Of a stretch of DNA of 40,853 nt, positions 14,018 to 21,726 are shown piece by piece. Location of the stretch: NCBI GenBank assembly GCA_041676625.1, contig JBAYRN010000044.1, positions 1 to 40,853 of the forward strand, written 5' to 3'. Both the position numbers and the translations under genes were made by a program. Every line of letters starts with the position of its first letter. The stretch's first letter is position 1. A model generated the notes under the pieces. That model did no database searches, was not told the origin of the DNA, and worked only from the letters and a program-made list of their open reading frames with translations. This DNA is from JAEXNA01 sp041676625 (GTDB lineage Bacteria > Vulcanimicrobiota > Xenobia > Xenobiales > JADMJV01).

Positions 14018-14247
14018 AGGTCAACAGAATCTAAACTCAATTCGTCAATGACCGGAAACTCGTCTTCGATCGGTGACAGTGTGGCTAACAGGGCGAGTAG
14101 CGACCGTGGCCGGGCAGGCTCGATGATCAACCGCGTGCCCTCACGAAAGATCATAGCGTCTTCCCCCGGAAGTTCCATCTCCCGGGGGATTCGAACAGCT
14201 TGATTCCGGCCGTTGCGGAACAATTTAACGTGGCGCGGCTGGTCCAT
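14014..14247 (-). CDS. vapB: VapB-type AbrB-fold antitoxin
   Basis: 77 residues. The N-terminal half is a swapped-hairpin DNA-binding domain (VKLFRNGRNQAVRIPREMEL, then FREGTRLIIEP) typical of VapB/MazE antitoxins. The C-terminal acidic tail (from about residue 60) should wrap the toxin active site. AAGGTCGAGCC precedes ATG 14247. It likely represses its own promoter together with VapC; palindromic CCATGG elements lie at and just upstream of the start. Confidence 0.92.
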   Translation of the reverse strand: MDQPRHVKLFRNGRNQAVRIPREMELPGEDAMIFREGTRLIIEPARPRSLLALLATLSPIEDEFPVIDELSLDSVDL

Positions 14248-14278
14248 GGCTCGACCTTAGCATAGGCCATGGCATATG
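14244..14278 (-). promoter_or_regulatory. candidate vapBC operator palindromes
   Basis: CCATGG at 14244-14249, covering the vapB start, and the 8-bp palindrome GCCATGGC at 14266-14273 have centres 23 bp apart, about two helical turns. CATATG follows at 14273-14278. AbrB-type antitoxins bind paired palindromes in their promoters, so these are plausible sites. Support is pattern only. Confidence 0.35.
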
Positions 14279-14299
14279 TCTACAGATTCAGCCTGTCCG

Positions 14300-14905
14300 C
14301 TACAGCCCCGGAGCCTCAGTTCGCAAGAGATACTCTGGTATCTTTTCCAGAACCTGGGGCTTCAGGATATACTGTTCACAGACCAGACTGACCCGCGGTG
14401 CTCCGCACACCTTGACCTTCTCCACGGAATGCCGGACCGCGCCCGGAAACTCCACCAGGGTGTTTTCCAGGGGTGAAACCCGGGCCACCGGAATACCCAT
14501 CAGATAAAAGCTGAGCCGTCCCCCCACCAGATCCGAAGGTACTCTGAGATACAGCACCGAGGTCTTTATGGGAAACGGAACTTCGGTCAGTTCTCCCAGG
14601 CTGCAGTCGGCGTGAGCGGCCACGTGTTGGCCCAAAGAGATCACCAGGGGATTGATAAAAAAAGCGTTGCAGCGCCCGTCCAGGCTCTTTTCCAGATAAG
14701 GACGCAAGGCCGGCATCTCTCGACACGTTCGAAGGATCGAGGAACGACGAAAAACGATCGTGTAGCCGTAGGTCCCTGTTTGCCCTGTATTGAGCGCCTC
14801 GGGAGCCAGGTAAGGAGAGTTCAGCACCTCACTTTGGAGAGCCGACAACTCACCCGGAGTCAAGAGGTTCCTGGTCAAGCGATATGGTCTGATCCAATCT
14901 AGCAA
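14300..14905 (-). CDS. 2OG-Fe(II) oxygenase-like protein
   Basis: 201 residues from TTG 14905, with GAAGAG 7 nt upstream. The double-stranded beta-helix iron site is visible: HxD at H98/D100 (HVAAHADCSLGE), a distal His at H159 (FPGAVRHSVEKV), and an Arg at R171 (PRVSLVCEQYIL) placed to bind 2-oxoglutarate. Spacing between HxD and the distal His (about 60 residues) fits prolyl-4-hydroxylase-like enzymes. Substrate is unknown; it might hydroxylate a protein or small molecule. It lies between vapB and an unknown gene on the same strand, 32 bp after the latter. Confidence 0.78.
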   Translation of the reverse strand: MLDWIRPYRLTRNLLTPGELSALQSEVLNSPYLAPEALNTGQTGTYGYTIVFRRSSILRTCREMPALRPYLEKSLDGRCNAFFINPLVISLGQHVAAHADCSLGELTEVPFPIKTSVLYLRVPSDLVGGRLSFYLMGIPVARVSPLENTLVEFPGAVRHSVEKVKVCGAPRVSLVCEQYILKPQVLEKIPEYLLRTEAPGL

Positions 14906-14937
14906 AACGTAACTCTTCAGGGCCTACCCGACCTGTA

Positions 14938-15399
14938 CTACCCGATTGGCGAGGCGCGTTCCTGGGCGGGCGCTGGCGACTTCTCCTTCTCCATCTCCAC
15001 TTGAATCGCACCTTCGGATTCGTGCCGATGGCCCTCTTCCGAAGCCCACACTCGAACCTTCAGGTAGCCCCGGGGGGTCACAGAGAATTCCACCCCTCCA
15101 TCCGGGCCCAGGTCGAACTCCCCCTGGCCTCGCAAGGTGTTCTCCTCCAGGGTGAGCTTCCAGCTTGTATCGCCTTTGCGCAAAGTCAGACTTTGGGGGC
15201 TGATCTCGGTACAGGTGGCTCCTTCCACTTCGGTACCGATAAAGCTCATGCCGTAGAAGCTTCGGCGATGAGCGATGCTCTCGGGTTTTTGACATTCCGT
15301 CTCGATCAGACCCAAATATTCAGCCGCCTGAATGACCCAGCCAAAGGCGACAAAAATAGCCACGCTCGACTCATACCCTATTTCGTCGACGAAAACCAC
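14938..15399 (-). CDS. hypothetical protein, possible N-terminal membrane anchor
   Basis: 153 residues from GTG 15399. A weakly hydrophobic segment (VAIFVAFGWVIQAAEYLGLI, about 13-32) could be a membrane anchor. The rest is a beta-rich domain (SLTLRKGDTSWKLTLEEN, then GGVEFSVTPRGYLKVRVWAS) and an acidic, Lys-rich tail. No family recognised. The start is doubtful. The frame stays open upstream to a stop at 15535-15537 and looks protein-like (YFLWPPGE just before the GTG) yet has no ATG, GTG or TTG. An ATG at 15415 would join this frame if one C were removed from the C5 run. Confidence 0.55.
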   Translation of the reverse strand: MVFVDEIGYESSVAIFVAFGWVIQAAEYLGLIETECQKPESIAHRRSFYGMSFIGTEVEGATCTEISPQSLTLRKGDTSWKLTLEENTLRGQGEFDLGPDGGVEFSVTPRGYLKVRVWASEEGHRHESEGAIQVEMEKEKSPAPAQERASPIG

Positions 15400-15541
15400 C
15401 TCACCCGGGGGCCATAGGAAGTATTTCGGAACGTTCCGGGGGTTCTGACGCCCTCCGGAGAGAGAGTGCGCAACGGCAATCTGGGCATCAGCTTCAGCCC
15501 CGATTTTAGTGAAGCTGAGATAACGAAAGTTTTGTTAAACC

Positions 15542-15928
15542 TCAAGGCCGTTCAGTAGAGTTCAAACTCCACTCGATGAGATGATCGCAGTGGCAGCGCT
15601 GCTCGGCCGAGCACTGGCAGACCAGGTAGATGGTCTGTTCTCGACCCCGTTCAGCCAACGACTTCAAAAGCTCCTGACCTTTAGCAGAAAGCTCGAAACG
15701 CTCCGCGAAGCGAACCTCCTGGAAGGCCTGGTTGTGATCACCGCATGATTTACTCAGCTCTTTGAGTTCTCGAACAAGCTCCATGGGGGGTGAAAGCTCG
15801 GGAAGATAAGCTGTGATCAACTCCTTGCGTAGAAAGCGTGGATAGTAACGCATCACAACCAGGATCTCTCCATCCTCGAGAGTTACTCGTCCCGACTTGA
15901 CGTCGGCCACCGAAGCACGCACCAGCAC
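15542..15928 (-). CDS. DUF488-like protein with Cys/His cluster
   Basis: 128 residues from GTG 15928. RYYPRFLRKELITAYLPELSP matches the conserved core of DUF488 proteins. The C-terminal VCQCSAEQRCHCDHL holds four Cys (104, 106, 112, 114) and two His, a probable metal or redox site. Function of the family is not established. The gene is divergent from the large regulator at 16006; the 77 bp between them presumably contains both promoters. Confidence 0.7.
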   Translation of the reverse strand: MLVRASVADVKSGRVTLEDGEILVVMRYYPRFLRKELITAYLPELSPPMELVRELKELSKSCGDHNQAFQEVRFAERFELSAKGQELLKSLAERGREQTIYLVCQCSAEQRCHCDHLIEWSLNSTERP

Positions 15929-16005
15929 TCACACCCGCTTCGTAAAAATCACTCGCTAAACCTGGTGTACAGGGAAAGCAGCCGGGAAAGCGCAATGGGG
16001 TCGGT

Positions 16006-18957
16006 ATGCTGGCCAAGATCCGCACCACCGTACCCAGACCCCAGCCAGACCTGCTGGTCAGGTCTGAACTGCTGGAGCGTTTGCAGCGCCCCATCGTCGT
16101 GCTACACGCTCCTGCGGGGTATGGAAAAACCCAACTCCTGGCCGCCTGGCTCGAGCAGCATCAAGAGCGACGCACAGTTGGATACCTGGCGCTCTCACGA
16201 CTGGGTGAAACCGCTTCGAGCTTGCTGGAGCTTATGTACGTGGCGCTCGCTCGTGGAGAGCAGTTTCAACAAAGCGGTCTGTGGCAGGAGCAAGCCGATG
16301 GATTGCTGGAGATCCTCTACTCCCTCGGACCCGTCACCCTGGTGGTCGACGACGTGCACTACCTGGAAGCAGAAACCTCCCAGGCCGATGATTGCGCGCT
16401 GCTGCTCAGCTATCTCCTGGACTATCGGCCTCCCGAGTGTAGCTGGATATTCAGCGGGCGGAGCAAACCGCGGCTCGCTGACCTGGAACTCAAGAGCGCC
16501 ATGGGAGAGGTGGAAACCCTCGGCCCCGGAGCGCTCTCCTTGACCAGAGAGCAACTCGAAGAGATGGCCCCCGGCCGGGGGGAAGAACTCCACCGGCTCA
16601 CCTCGGGCTGGCCCATGGCCTGCACCGTCTTGCTAAAATCCGACCCTGCTCACTGGAGTGAGCAGCGAGAGCGGTTGGGCCAAAGTCTCTTGAAGCTGGC
16701 CACCGCCTCTCTGGGAGCCGAGGCGGTGGATGCCCTGACGGTACTGGGCCTGGTGGGATGGGCCGATCGGAGCTCACTGGAAAGGCACCAACTGTGGGAC
16801 GTGCTGGAGCCGCTCACTTCCGAGCAAGCGCTGGTCCAGCGGTCCGAGGATGACCGGCTGTCCCTTCACCCTATGTTCTGCGACCACTACCGAGAAGAGG
16901 CCGGCGCGGCCCAACGAAACCGGGCCGCGGCTTTGTTGAGCGAGGGAGAGCGAGCCTGGGAAGCGCTGGAATTTTTGAGCGAGCAAGAAGAGCTCACTGA
17001 GCATCTGCTGCAACAGGGCGGTACGTTGTTGAAGTCAGGACGTTATCGACTCCTGGAAAAGCTGCTGGAACGAGCGCAATGGCACCCGCAATTGGCCGTC
17101 TTAAGAGGCCGGCTCAAGTGGTATCAGGGAGACCCGGCCGCAGCGCTGGAGTGCTTTCAGCAGAGTGCCCAGGCGGCTCTGGCCCAGGGCCAGAACCGCT
17201 GGGCGTACCAGGCTTGGAGGGCGGCAGGCCAGCTCTACATCGACGCCGTCTGTCCCACCGAAGCGGTGGATTTCTTGAAGAAGGCCTATCGCGCGCTGGG
17301 TCCCGGCGAGCACCAGGAAAAGGCTGAAGTCCTGGAGCTTCTCGCCGAAAACGCGGTCAACCTCGGCCAAGCTGCGCTGGCCCGACGATACCGCGGGTTG
17401 GCCCGGCGGTGGGTTCTGCAAAAGCCCGAGGACCTGGCCATCACCGCTCGGCTGTTGCTCCGCTCCGGCAAACTGACCGAGGCCCGGGGGGCAGCCCAGG
17501 TGGCCCGGGAGCAGGCAACCCGGGAGGAAGGTCCCCTGGAGGGCCATCGCGATCCCCGGCTGGTGTTGAGCTATCTGCTGGTCCTGGAGGGACTGCCGGA
17601 GAAAGCCCTGACTCTGGCCGACGAGGTCCTGCTGGAGGCCGAAGAGAGTGAGGACCGCCGCACCCAGTCGGCCGCTCTCACTCGCAAGGCTCACGCCTGC
17701 TTGCTGTTGGAAAAGGGGCCGCTCACTTCAAAAGACGTCCACTCCCTTGCTCTCTACACCCAGGCAGACAGCCTGGCCAAGACCCTGGGGGTGGCTCGAC
17801 TGCGGGCCGAGCCTCTCATGGGTATAGCGCTCTATCATATCCACACGGGTAATACACCGAGGGCCTACGAGGCCTGTCGCGAGGGCGTGGAGATAGCCCG
17901 GCAAAGTGGCGACGAATGGCTCAGCAGCTGGCTTCGTTTTGTGCGAGCGGTGGCTGCCCTGAGCGGCCAGCATCCTTCTGGACAGGAACTCCTGGAAGCC
18001 TGTCGGCTCGATTTCAAGCACTGCCGAGATCGCTTTGGCTTTGCCCTCTGCGACGTGTGGCAAGCGGTACACGGCAAACCCGCCTCGGCACTGCTGGCTC
18101 GTCACCTCGAGGAGTTCACTTTTCTCCGGGAGAGAGCCTCGCTCTTTGCCCCTCCTCCGGCAGAGGTGGTGAAGCTCTCACCTGCCCACAGAGAGGAGGA
18201 GGCCCCCCGCCGCCTGCAGGTGTTCTGCCTGGGCCCCTTGAGCATCTTGCGCGACGGCGAAGCCATACCCGGCAAATCGTTTAAACGAAAGAAAGCCCGG
18301 GAGCTCTTCGTCTTGCTATTGGCCTCCCCCGACACTTTCTTCCACCGGGAGGAGCTGGCCGCTCAACTCTGGCCCGAGGCCGGACAAAAGGCGGCCCTGC
18401 GAGATTTCCGAGTAGCTCTACACGCTCTGTCCGAAGCCCTGGAACCGGGGCGTCCGAAAAACACCACGGCTTTTTGTATCGAGCGCCAGGAGGAGCGCTA
18501 TCGGCTGCTGTCCGACAAGCTCAATCTCGATACCTCACGGTTTGAATTGCTAGCGGAGAGCGAAGAGCCTGAGAACTGGGAAAAGGCGGTGCGGCTCTAC
18601 CGGGGTCCCTTCTGTGAAGACTACCCCTATCTAGAGATCCTGGCGCCCATCCGCCGCCGATACGACGAGCTTTATATGGGGGTGGCCGAACGACTCGCCG
18701 AATCCTATTTAGCTCAGGGCAAGGCTCCGGCAGCGGGAGAGCTGGCCCAGAAAGTCCTGGCCTGTGACCCGACCTGGGAGCCGGCTTACCGAGTACTGAT
18801 GAAGAGTCAGCACCAACTGGGTCACGAACACCTCTTACCCCGCACCTTCACCCGCTGCTTGGAAACCCTGGAAGAAGAACTGGGAGTAGAGCCGGGAGAA
18901 GAGACCTTCGAACTGGCCAGGGAGCTACTGGGGGACGGTTTGGCTACCCTGTTGTAG
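16006..18957 (+). CDS. MalT-like ATPase/TPR regulator with C-terminal SARP (wHTH-BTAD) module
   Basis: 983 residues. The N-terminus is a STAND/MalT-type ATPase: Walker A APAGYGKT (35-42), Walker B TLVVDD (111-116) and a sensor-like SWIFSGRSKP. A long TPR-like helical repeat region fills about 300-700 (for example ALECFQQSAQAALAQGQNRWAY). From about residue 736 comes a winged helix (LQVFCLGPLSILRDGEAIPG, ARELFVLLLASPDTFFHREELAAQLWPEA) and then a BTAD domain with LYRGPFCEDYP and LEEELGVEPGEET. MalT proteins normally carry a LuxR HTH at the C-terminus; here SARP-type DNA binding replaces it. The TPR part likely senses an inducer and ATP drives oligomerisation (inference). Targets may be the adjacent amidohydrolase or the divergent DUF488 gene. 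Confidence 0.9.
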   Translation: MLAKIRTTVPRPQPDLLVRSELLERLQRPIVVLHAPAGYGKTQLLAAWLEQHQERRTVGYLALSRLGETASSLLELMYVALARGEQFQQSGLWQEQADGLLEILYSLGPVTLVVDDVHYLEAETSQADDCALLLSYLLDYRPPECSWIFSGRSKPRLADLELKSAMGEVETLGPGALSLTREQLEEMAPGRGEELHRLTSGWPMACTVLLKSDPAHWSEQRERLGQSLLKLATASLGAEAVDALTVLGLVGWADRSSLERHQLWDVLEPLTSEQALVQRSEDDRLSLHPMFCDHYREEAGAAQRNRAAALLSEGERAWEALEFLSEQEELTEHLLQQGGTLLKSGRYRLLEKLLERAQWHPQLAVLRGRLKWYQGDPAAALECFQQSAQAALAQGQNRWAYQAWRAAGQLYIDAVCPTEAVDFLKKAYRALGPGEHQEKAEVLELLAENAVNLGQAALARRYRGLARRWVLQKPEDLAITARLLLRSGKLTEARGAAQVAREQATREEGPLEGHRDPRLVLSYLLVLEGLPEKALTLADEVLLEAEESEDRRTQSAALTRKAHACLLLEKGPLTSKDVHSLALYTQADSLAKTLGVARLRAEPLMGIALYHIHTGNTPRAYEACREGVEIARQSGDEWLSSWLRFVRAVAALSGQHPSGQELLEACRLDFKHCRDRFGFALCDVWQAVHGKPASALLARHLEEFTFLRERASLFAPPPAEVVKLSPAHREEEAPRRLQVFCLGPLSILRDGEAIPGKSFKRKKARELFVLLLASPDTFFHREELAAQLWPEAGQKAALRDFRVALHALSEALEPGRPKNTTAFCIERQEERYRLLSDKLNLDTSRFELLAESEEPENWEKAVRLYRGPFCEDYPYLEILAPIRRRYDELYMGVAERLAESYLAQGKAPAAGELAQKVLACDPTWEPAYRVLMKSQHQLGHEHLLPRTFTRCLETLEEELGVEPGEETFELARELLGDGLATLL

Positions 18958-18993
18958 CAGGTTCTGCCGGGTCTTTTTACAAAGACTGGACGG

Positions 18994-20262
18994 ATGAAAA
19001 CCTTCTATTTATGCTTCTTTTTCTTGACTGGCCTTGCCTTGGCCCAGCCTGACTATCAGACCCAAACCGAGCGACTCAGCCCGGAACTCGAGTCGTTGTA
19101 CCGCTGGTTTCACGCCCATCCTGAGGAATCTTACAAGGAAGAGAAGACCTCCGAGCGCCTGGCCGCAGAGCTGGAAAAGCTGGGGCTTGAGGTGCACACC
19201 GGCATCGGTGGTCACGGTCTCATGGCGATCCTGAAAAGCGGACGAGAAGGCCCGGTTGTTCTCTATCGCGCCGACATGGACGGGCTTCCGGTAACCGAGG
19301 CGACCGGGTTGCCATACGCCAGCCAGAACCCGGGGGTCATGCACGCCTGCGGACATGACATTCATATGACCTGCGCGATCGGTACCCTGAGCGTGATGAG
19401 CCGCCTCAAGGATCATTGGCGAGGGACCATCGTCTTCGTGGGCCAACCCGCCGAAGAGATGGGAGCGGGCGCCGGTGTCATGATGGCGGACCCCAGATTT
19501 GCTCAGGTCCTGGATAGCGTGGGGCGCCCGGAAGCGGCCCTCGCGCTGCACGACTACCCCAGCATCCCGGCTGGTTCGGCGGCGCTGACCTCGGGCTTTG
19601 TCACCGCCAACGTGGACTCGGTGGACATCACCATGCTCGGTCGGGGCGGCCACGGGGCAGCCCCCGAAACCACCATAGACCCGGTGGTCATGGGGGCGGA
19701 GGTGGTGACCGCGCTACAGACCATCGTCTCTCGCAGTCTGACCCCGGGCACTCGGGCGGTGGTGACCGTCGGGCGATTTGAAGCCGGGACGAAACGAAAC
19801 ATCATTCCCCCCGAAGCTCGCCTGGAGTTGACCATCCGCTCTTACGAAGAAGAGACCCGGCAAAAGATCCTGAGTGAACTCGAACGGATCGCCCGGGGTG
19901 TGGCCCAGGCCCACGGGGCACCGGAACCGGTGTTCTACCATCACGCCGACGCTTACACCCCTGCCAGCTTCAACGATCCTACCACCGCCGAGCGACTGCG
20001 GCCGGTTTTTGTGGAAGTGTTGGGAGAGGACAATCTCCGGGAGCTTCCGCCCAGCATGGTGGGGGAAGACTTTTCCCGCTATTCCAAAGACCTGAAGATC
20101 CCTGGAGTGATGTTCTTGCTTGGAGCCGCCAATCCGCAAGCCTTCGTCGAAGGCAAAGAGTTGCCGCCACTTCATTCGGACAAGTTTGCTCCCGACTACC
20201 CCTTGACTCTCAAGACCGGGGTCAACCTGACGGTGGCTTCACTCCTTGAACTCCTGAAGTAA
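18994..20262 (+). CDS. exported M20 amidohydrolase (hippurate hydrolase/aminoacylase-like)
   Basis: 422 residues with a signal peptide (MKTFYLCFFFLTGLALA). The two-metal site of the M20D group is present: HACGHDIHM (H117, C119, H121, D122), QPAEE (E154, E155) and the later LALHDYP His. The lid domain begins near GRGGHGAAPE. It should hydrolyse an N-acyl amino acid or related amide in the periplasm or outside. Most bacterial relatives are cytoplasmic, so export is worth noting. It follows the large regulator by 36 bp and may be co-transcribed with it. Confidence 0.92.
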   Translation: MKTFYLCFFFLTGLALAQPDYQTQTERLSPELESLYRWFHAHPEESYKEEKTSERLAAELEKLGLEVHTGIGGHGLMAILKSGREGPVVLYRADMDGLPVTEATGLPYASQNPGVMHACGHDIHMTCAIGTLSVMSRLKDHWRGTIVFVGQPAEEMGAGAGVMMADPRFAQVLDSVGRPEAALALHDYPSIPAGSAALTSGFVTANVDSVDITMLGRGGHGAAPETTIDPVVMGAEVVTALQTIVSRSLTPGTRAVVTVGRFEAGTKRNIIPPEARLELTIRSYEEETRQKILSELERIARGVAQAHGAPEPVFYHHADAYTPASFNDPTTAERLRPVFVEVLGEDNLRELPPSMVGEDFSRYSKDLKIPGVMFLLGAANPQAFVEGKELPPLHSDKFAPDYPLTLKTGVNLTVASLLELLK

Positions 20263-20278
20263 CGCCAGGAAAATAGGT

Positions 20279-21661
20279 TTGAGTTTTCTCTTTTTTAGAC
20301 TGAAAGAGCTTTATGCTCCCCCACCCTACTGGGCTCGACAGTTCCGCGAGCGGCTTATCGAAAGCGGGTACCACGAGGAGCGACTACGCCCCCTGCAGGG
20401 CGAATTCAGCGACCCTCGGCAGTCGTTGGTGGCTATGCTCTACAACTGTTCCAAATCGAAAGAGCCATGCGCGGTCCTGGCCCGCCTGTGGCTGATGTCT
20501 CAAAAGGTCGCTCCTCAAGAACTTGAACCGATTCTGGGTAAGAAGTTGCTGGAGTTTCTGGGAGACTGGGGCCTGCTGGTGGAGCACGACGGTGGGTTGG
20601 GCGGCAGCGTCGACATCCACCCTTGCCTGGGGCGATACTTCCTGACCGATCGAGCGATCGGACTCCAACGGGATCTGCAGTCGGTTTATCACCTGGGCGG
20701 AGACAGCTACGCCCTGGCCTGGCTGGCCCCCCGGCTCCCCTTTCAAAGGGGCCTGGACCTGGCCACCGGGTCCGGGGTCCACGCAGTGCTTGCCGCCGAG
20801 CATACAGCCGAGGTTCATGCGGTGGATATCTCCCAACGTGCCCTGGACTTTGCCACCTTCAACGCGACCCTCAACGAGACCCGGACGATCACTTTCCATC
20901 TAGGAGATATTTACGAAGTCTTACCTGAGACCCAATTCGACTTCGTTCTATCCAACCTGCCCTGGGTACCAACCCCGGACGAGCCGATGGAGTTGTATCG
21001 GAGCGGGGGCTTAGACGGCGAGGTGCTTATCCGACGTATGGTCCAGGGGCTTCCCGGGAGATTGCAGGTAGGTGGTTGGATGGCAAGTTACATCGAGTAT
21101 CCCAAGTACGCTCACGACACCTATCTCGAACGCGTGAAAGGCTGGTTAGGAGACGGTTCTTGGGGCATTGTCTTGATGAATCTAAGACACTTCACCAACG
21201 CAGGATACATCATGCCCCACGTGGTTTCTCATTCTCCGCCGGACCTCTCCTCCGAGTTCGCTTCCTGGATGGCTTCCTACGAAGGGGCCGGGATTCAGGG
21301 CATGGGCTGGGCCATGCTCTATGTCAAACGGCTGGAGCATGGAGAGAGTTGGAGTGTCGTGGTGGAAGCTGATTTTCCGCTAACCCCTCAACACTGGGTC
21401 GGAGAATGGCTACAAGAATTAGCCAGGGCGCACGAAGAGCCCCCCGCTTTGCACGGTGTAGCCCGCCTGCACCAGGATCTTTGCCTTCTCCACGATCCCT
21501 GCAACGATACCTGGAGAGCCGAATGGCCGACGCGGTGTTTGAAACCCGTGGAGCTAGCCTCGGACGACGGAGCGCAACTCTTCCAACTCTCCAAAGGGGA
21601 GCCCCTGGATGCCCCTCGACTTTCCCACCTGAGAAAGCTTGGGCTCTTCGCGGGATCCTGA
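20279..21661 (+). CDS. class I SAM-dependent methyltransferase, HemK-like
   Basis: 460 residues from TTG 20279 (AGGA 8 nt upstream). The methyltransferase core is central: motif I GLDLATGSGVHAVLAAEH (about 158-175), acidic motif II VHAVDIS, and motif IV SNLPW (225-229), the N-P/L-P-Y/W class that methylates exocyclic or amide nitrogen as in PrmC. An N-terminal helical domain of about 130 residues and a 200-residue C-terminal extension flank it. This architecture is common in predicted N5-glutamine or rRNA methyltransferases of unknown target. It starts 16 bp after the amidohydrolase. Confidence 0.85.
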   Translation: MSFLFFRLKELYAPPPYWARQFRERLIESGYHEERLRPLQGEFSDPRQSLVAMLYNCSKSKEPCAVLARLWLMSQKVAPQELEPILGKKLLEFLGDWGLLVEHDGGLGGSVDIHPCLGRYFLTDRAIGLQRDLQSVYHLGGDSYALAWLAPRLPFQRGLDLATGSGVHAVLAAEHTAEVHAVDISQRALDFATFNATLNETRTITFHLGDIYEVLPETQFDFVLSNLPWVPTPDEPMELYRSGGLDGEVLIRRMVQGLPGRLQVGGWMASYIEYPKYAHDTYLERVKGWLGDGSWGIVLMNLRHFTNAGYIMPHVVSHSPPDLSSEFASWMASYEGAGIQGMGWAMLYVKRLEHGESWSVVVEADFPLTPQHWVGEWLQELARAHEEPPALHGVARLHQDLCLLHDPCNDTWRAEWPTRCLKPVELASDDGAQLFQLSKGEPLDAPRLSHLRKLGLFAGS

Positions 21662-21726
21662 ATTTATGGAAAATGGCAACCTGAAAAAATGATCCTACCG
21701 CGATAGATCGAAAGCTCATCGGTGGG

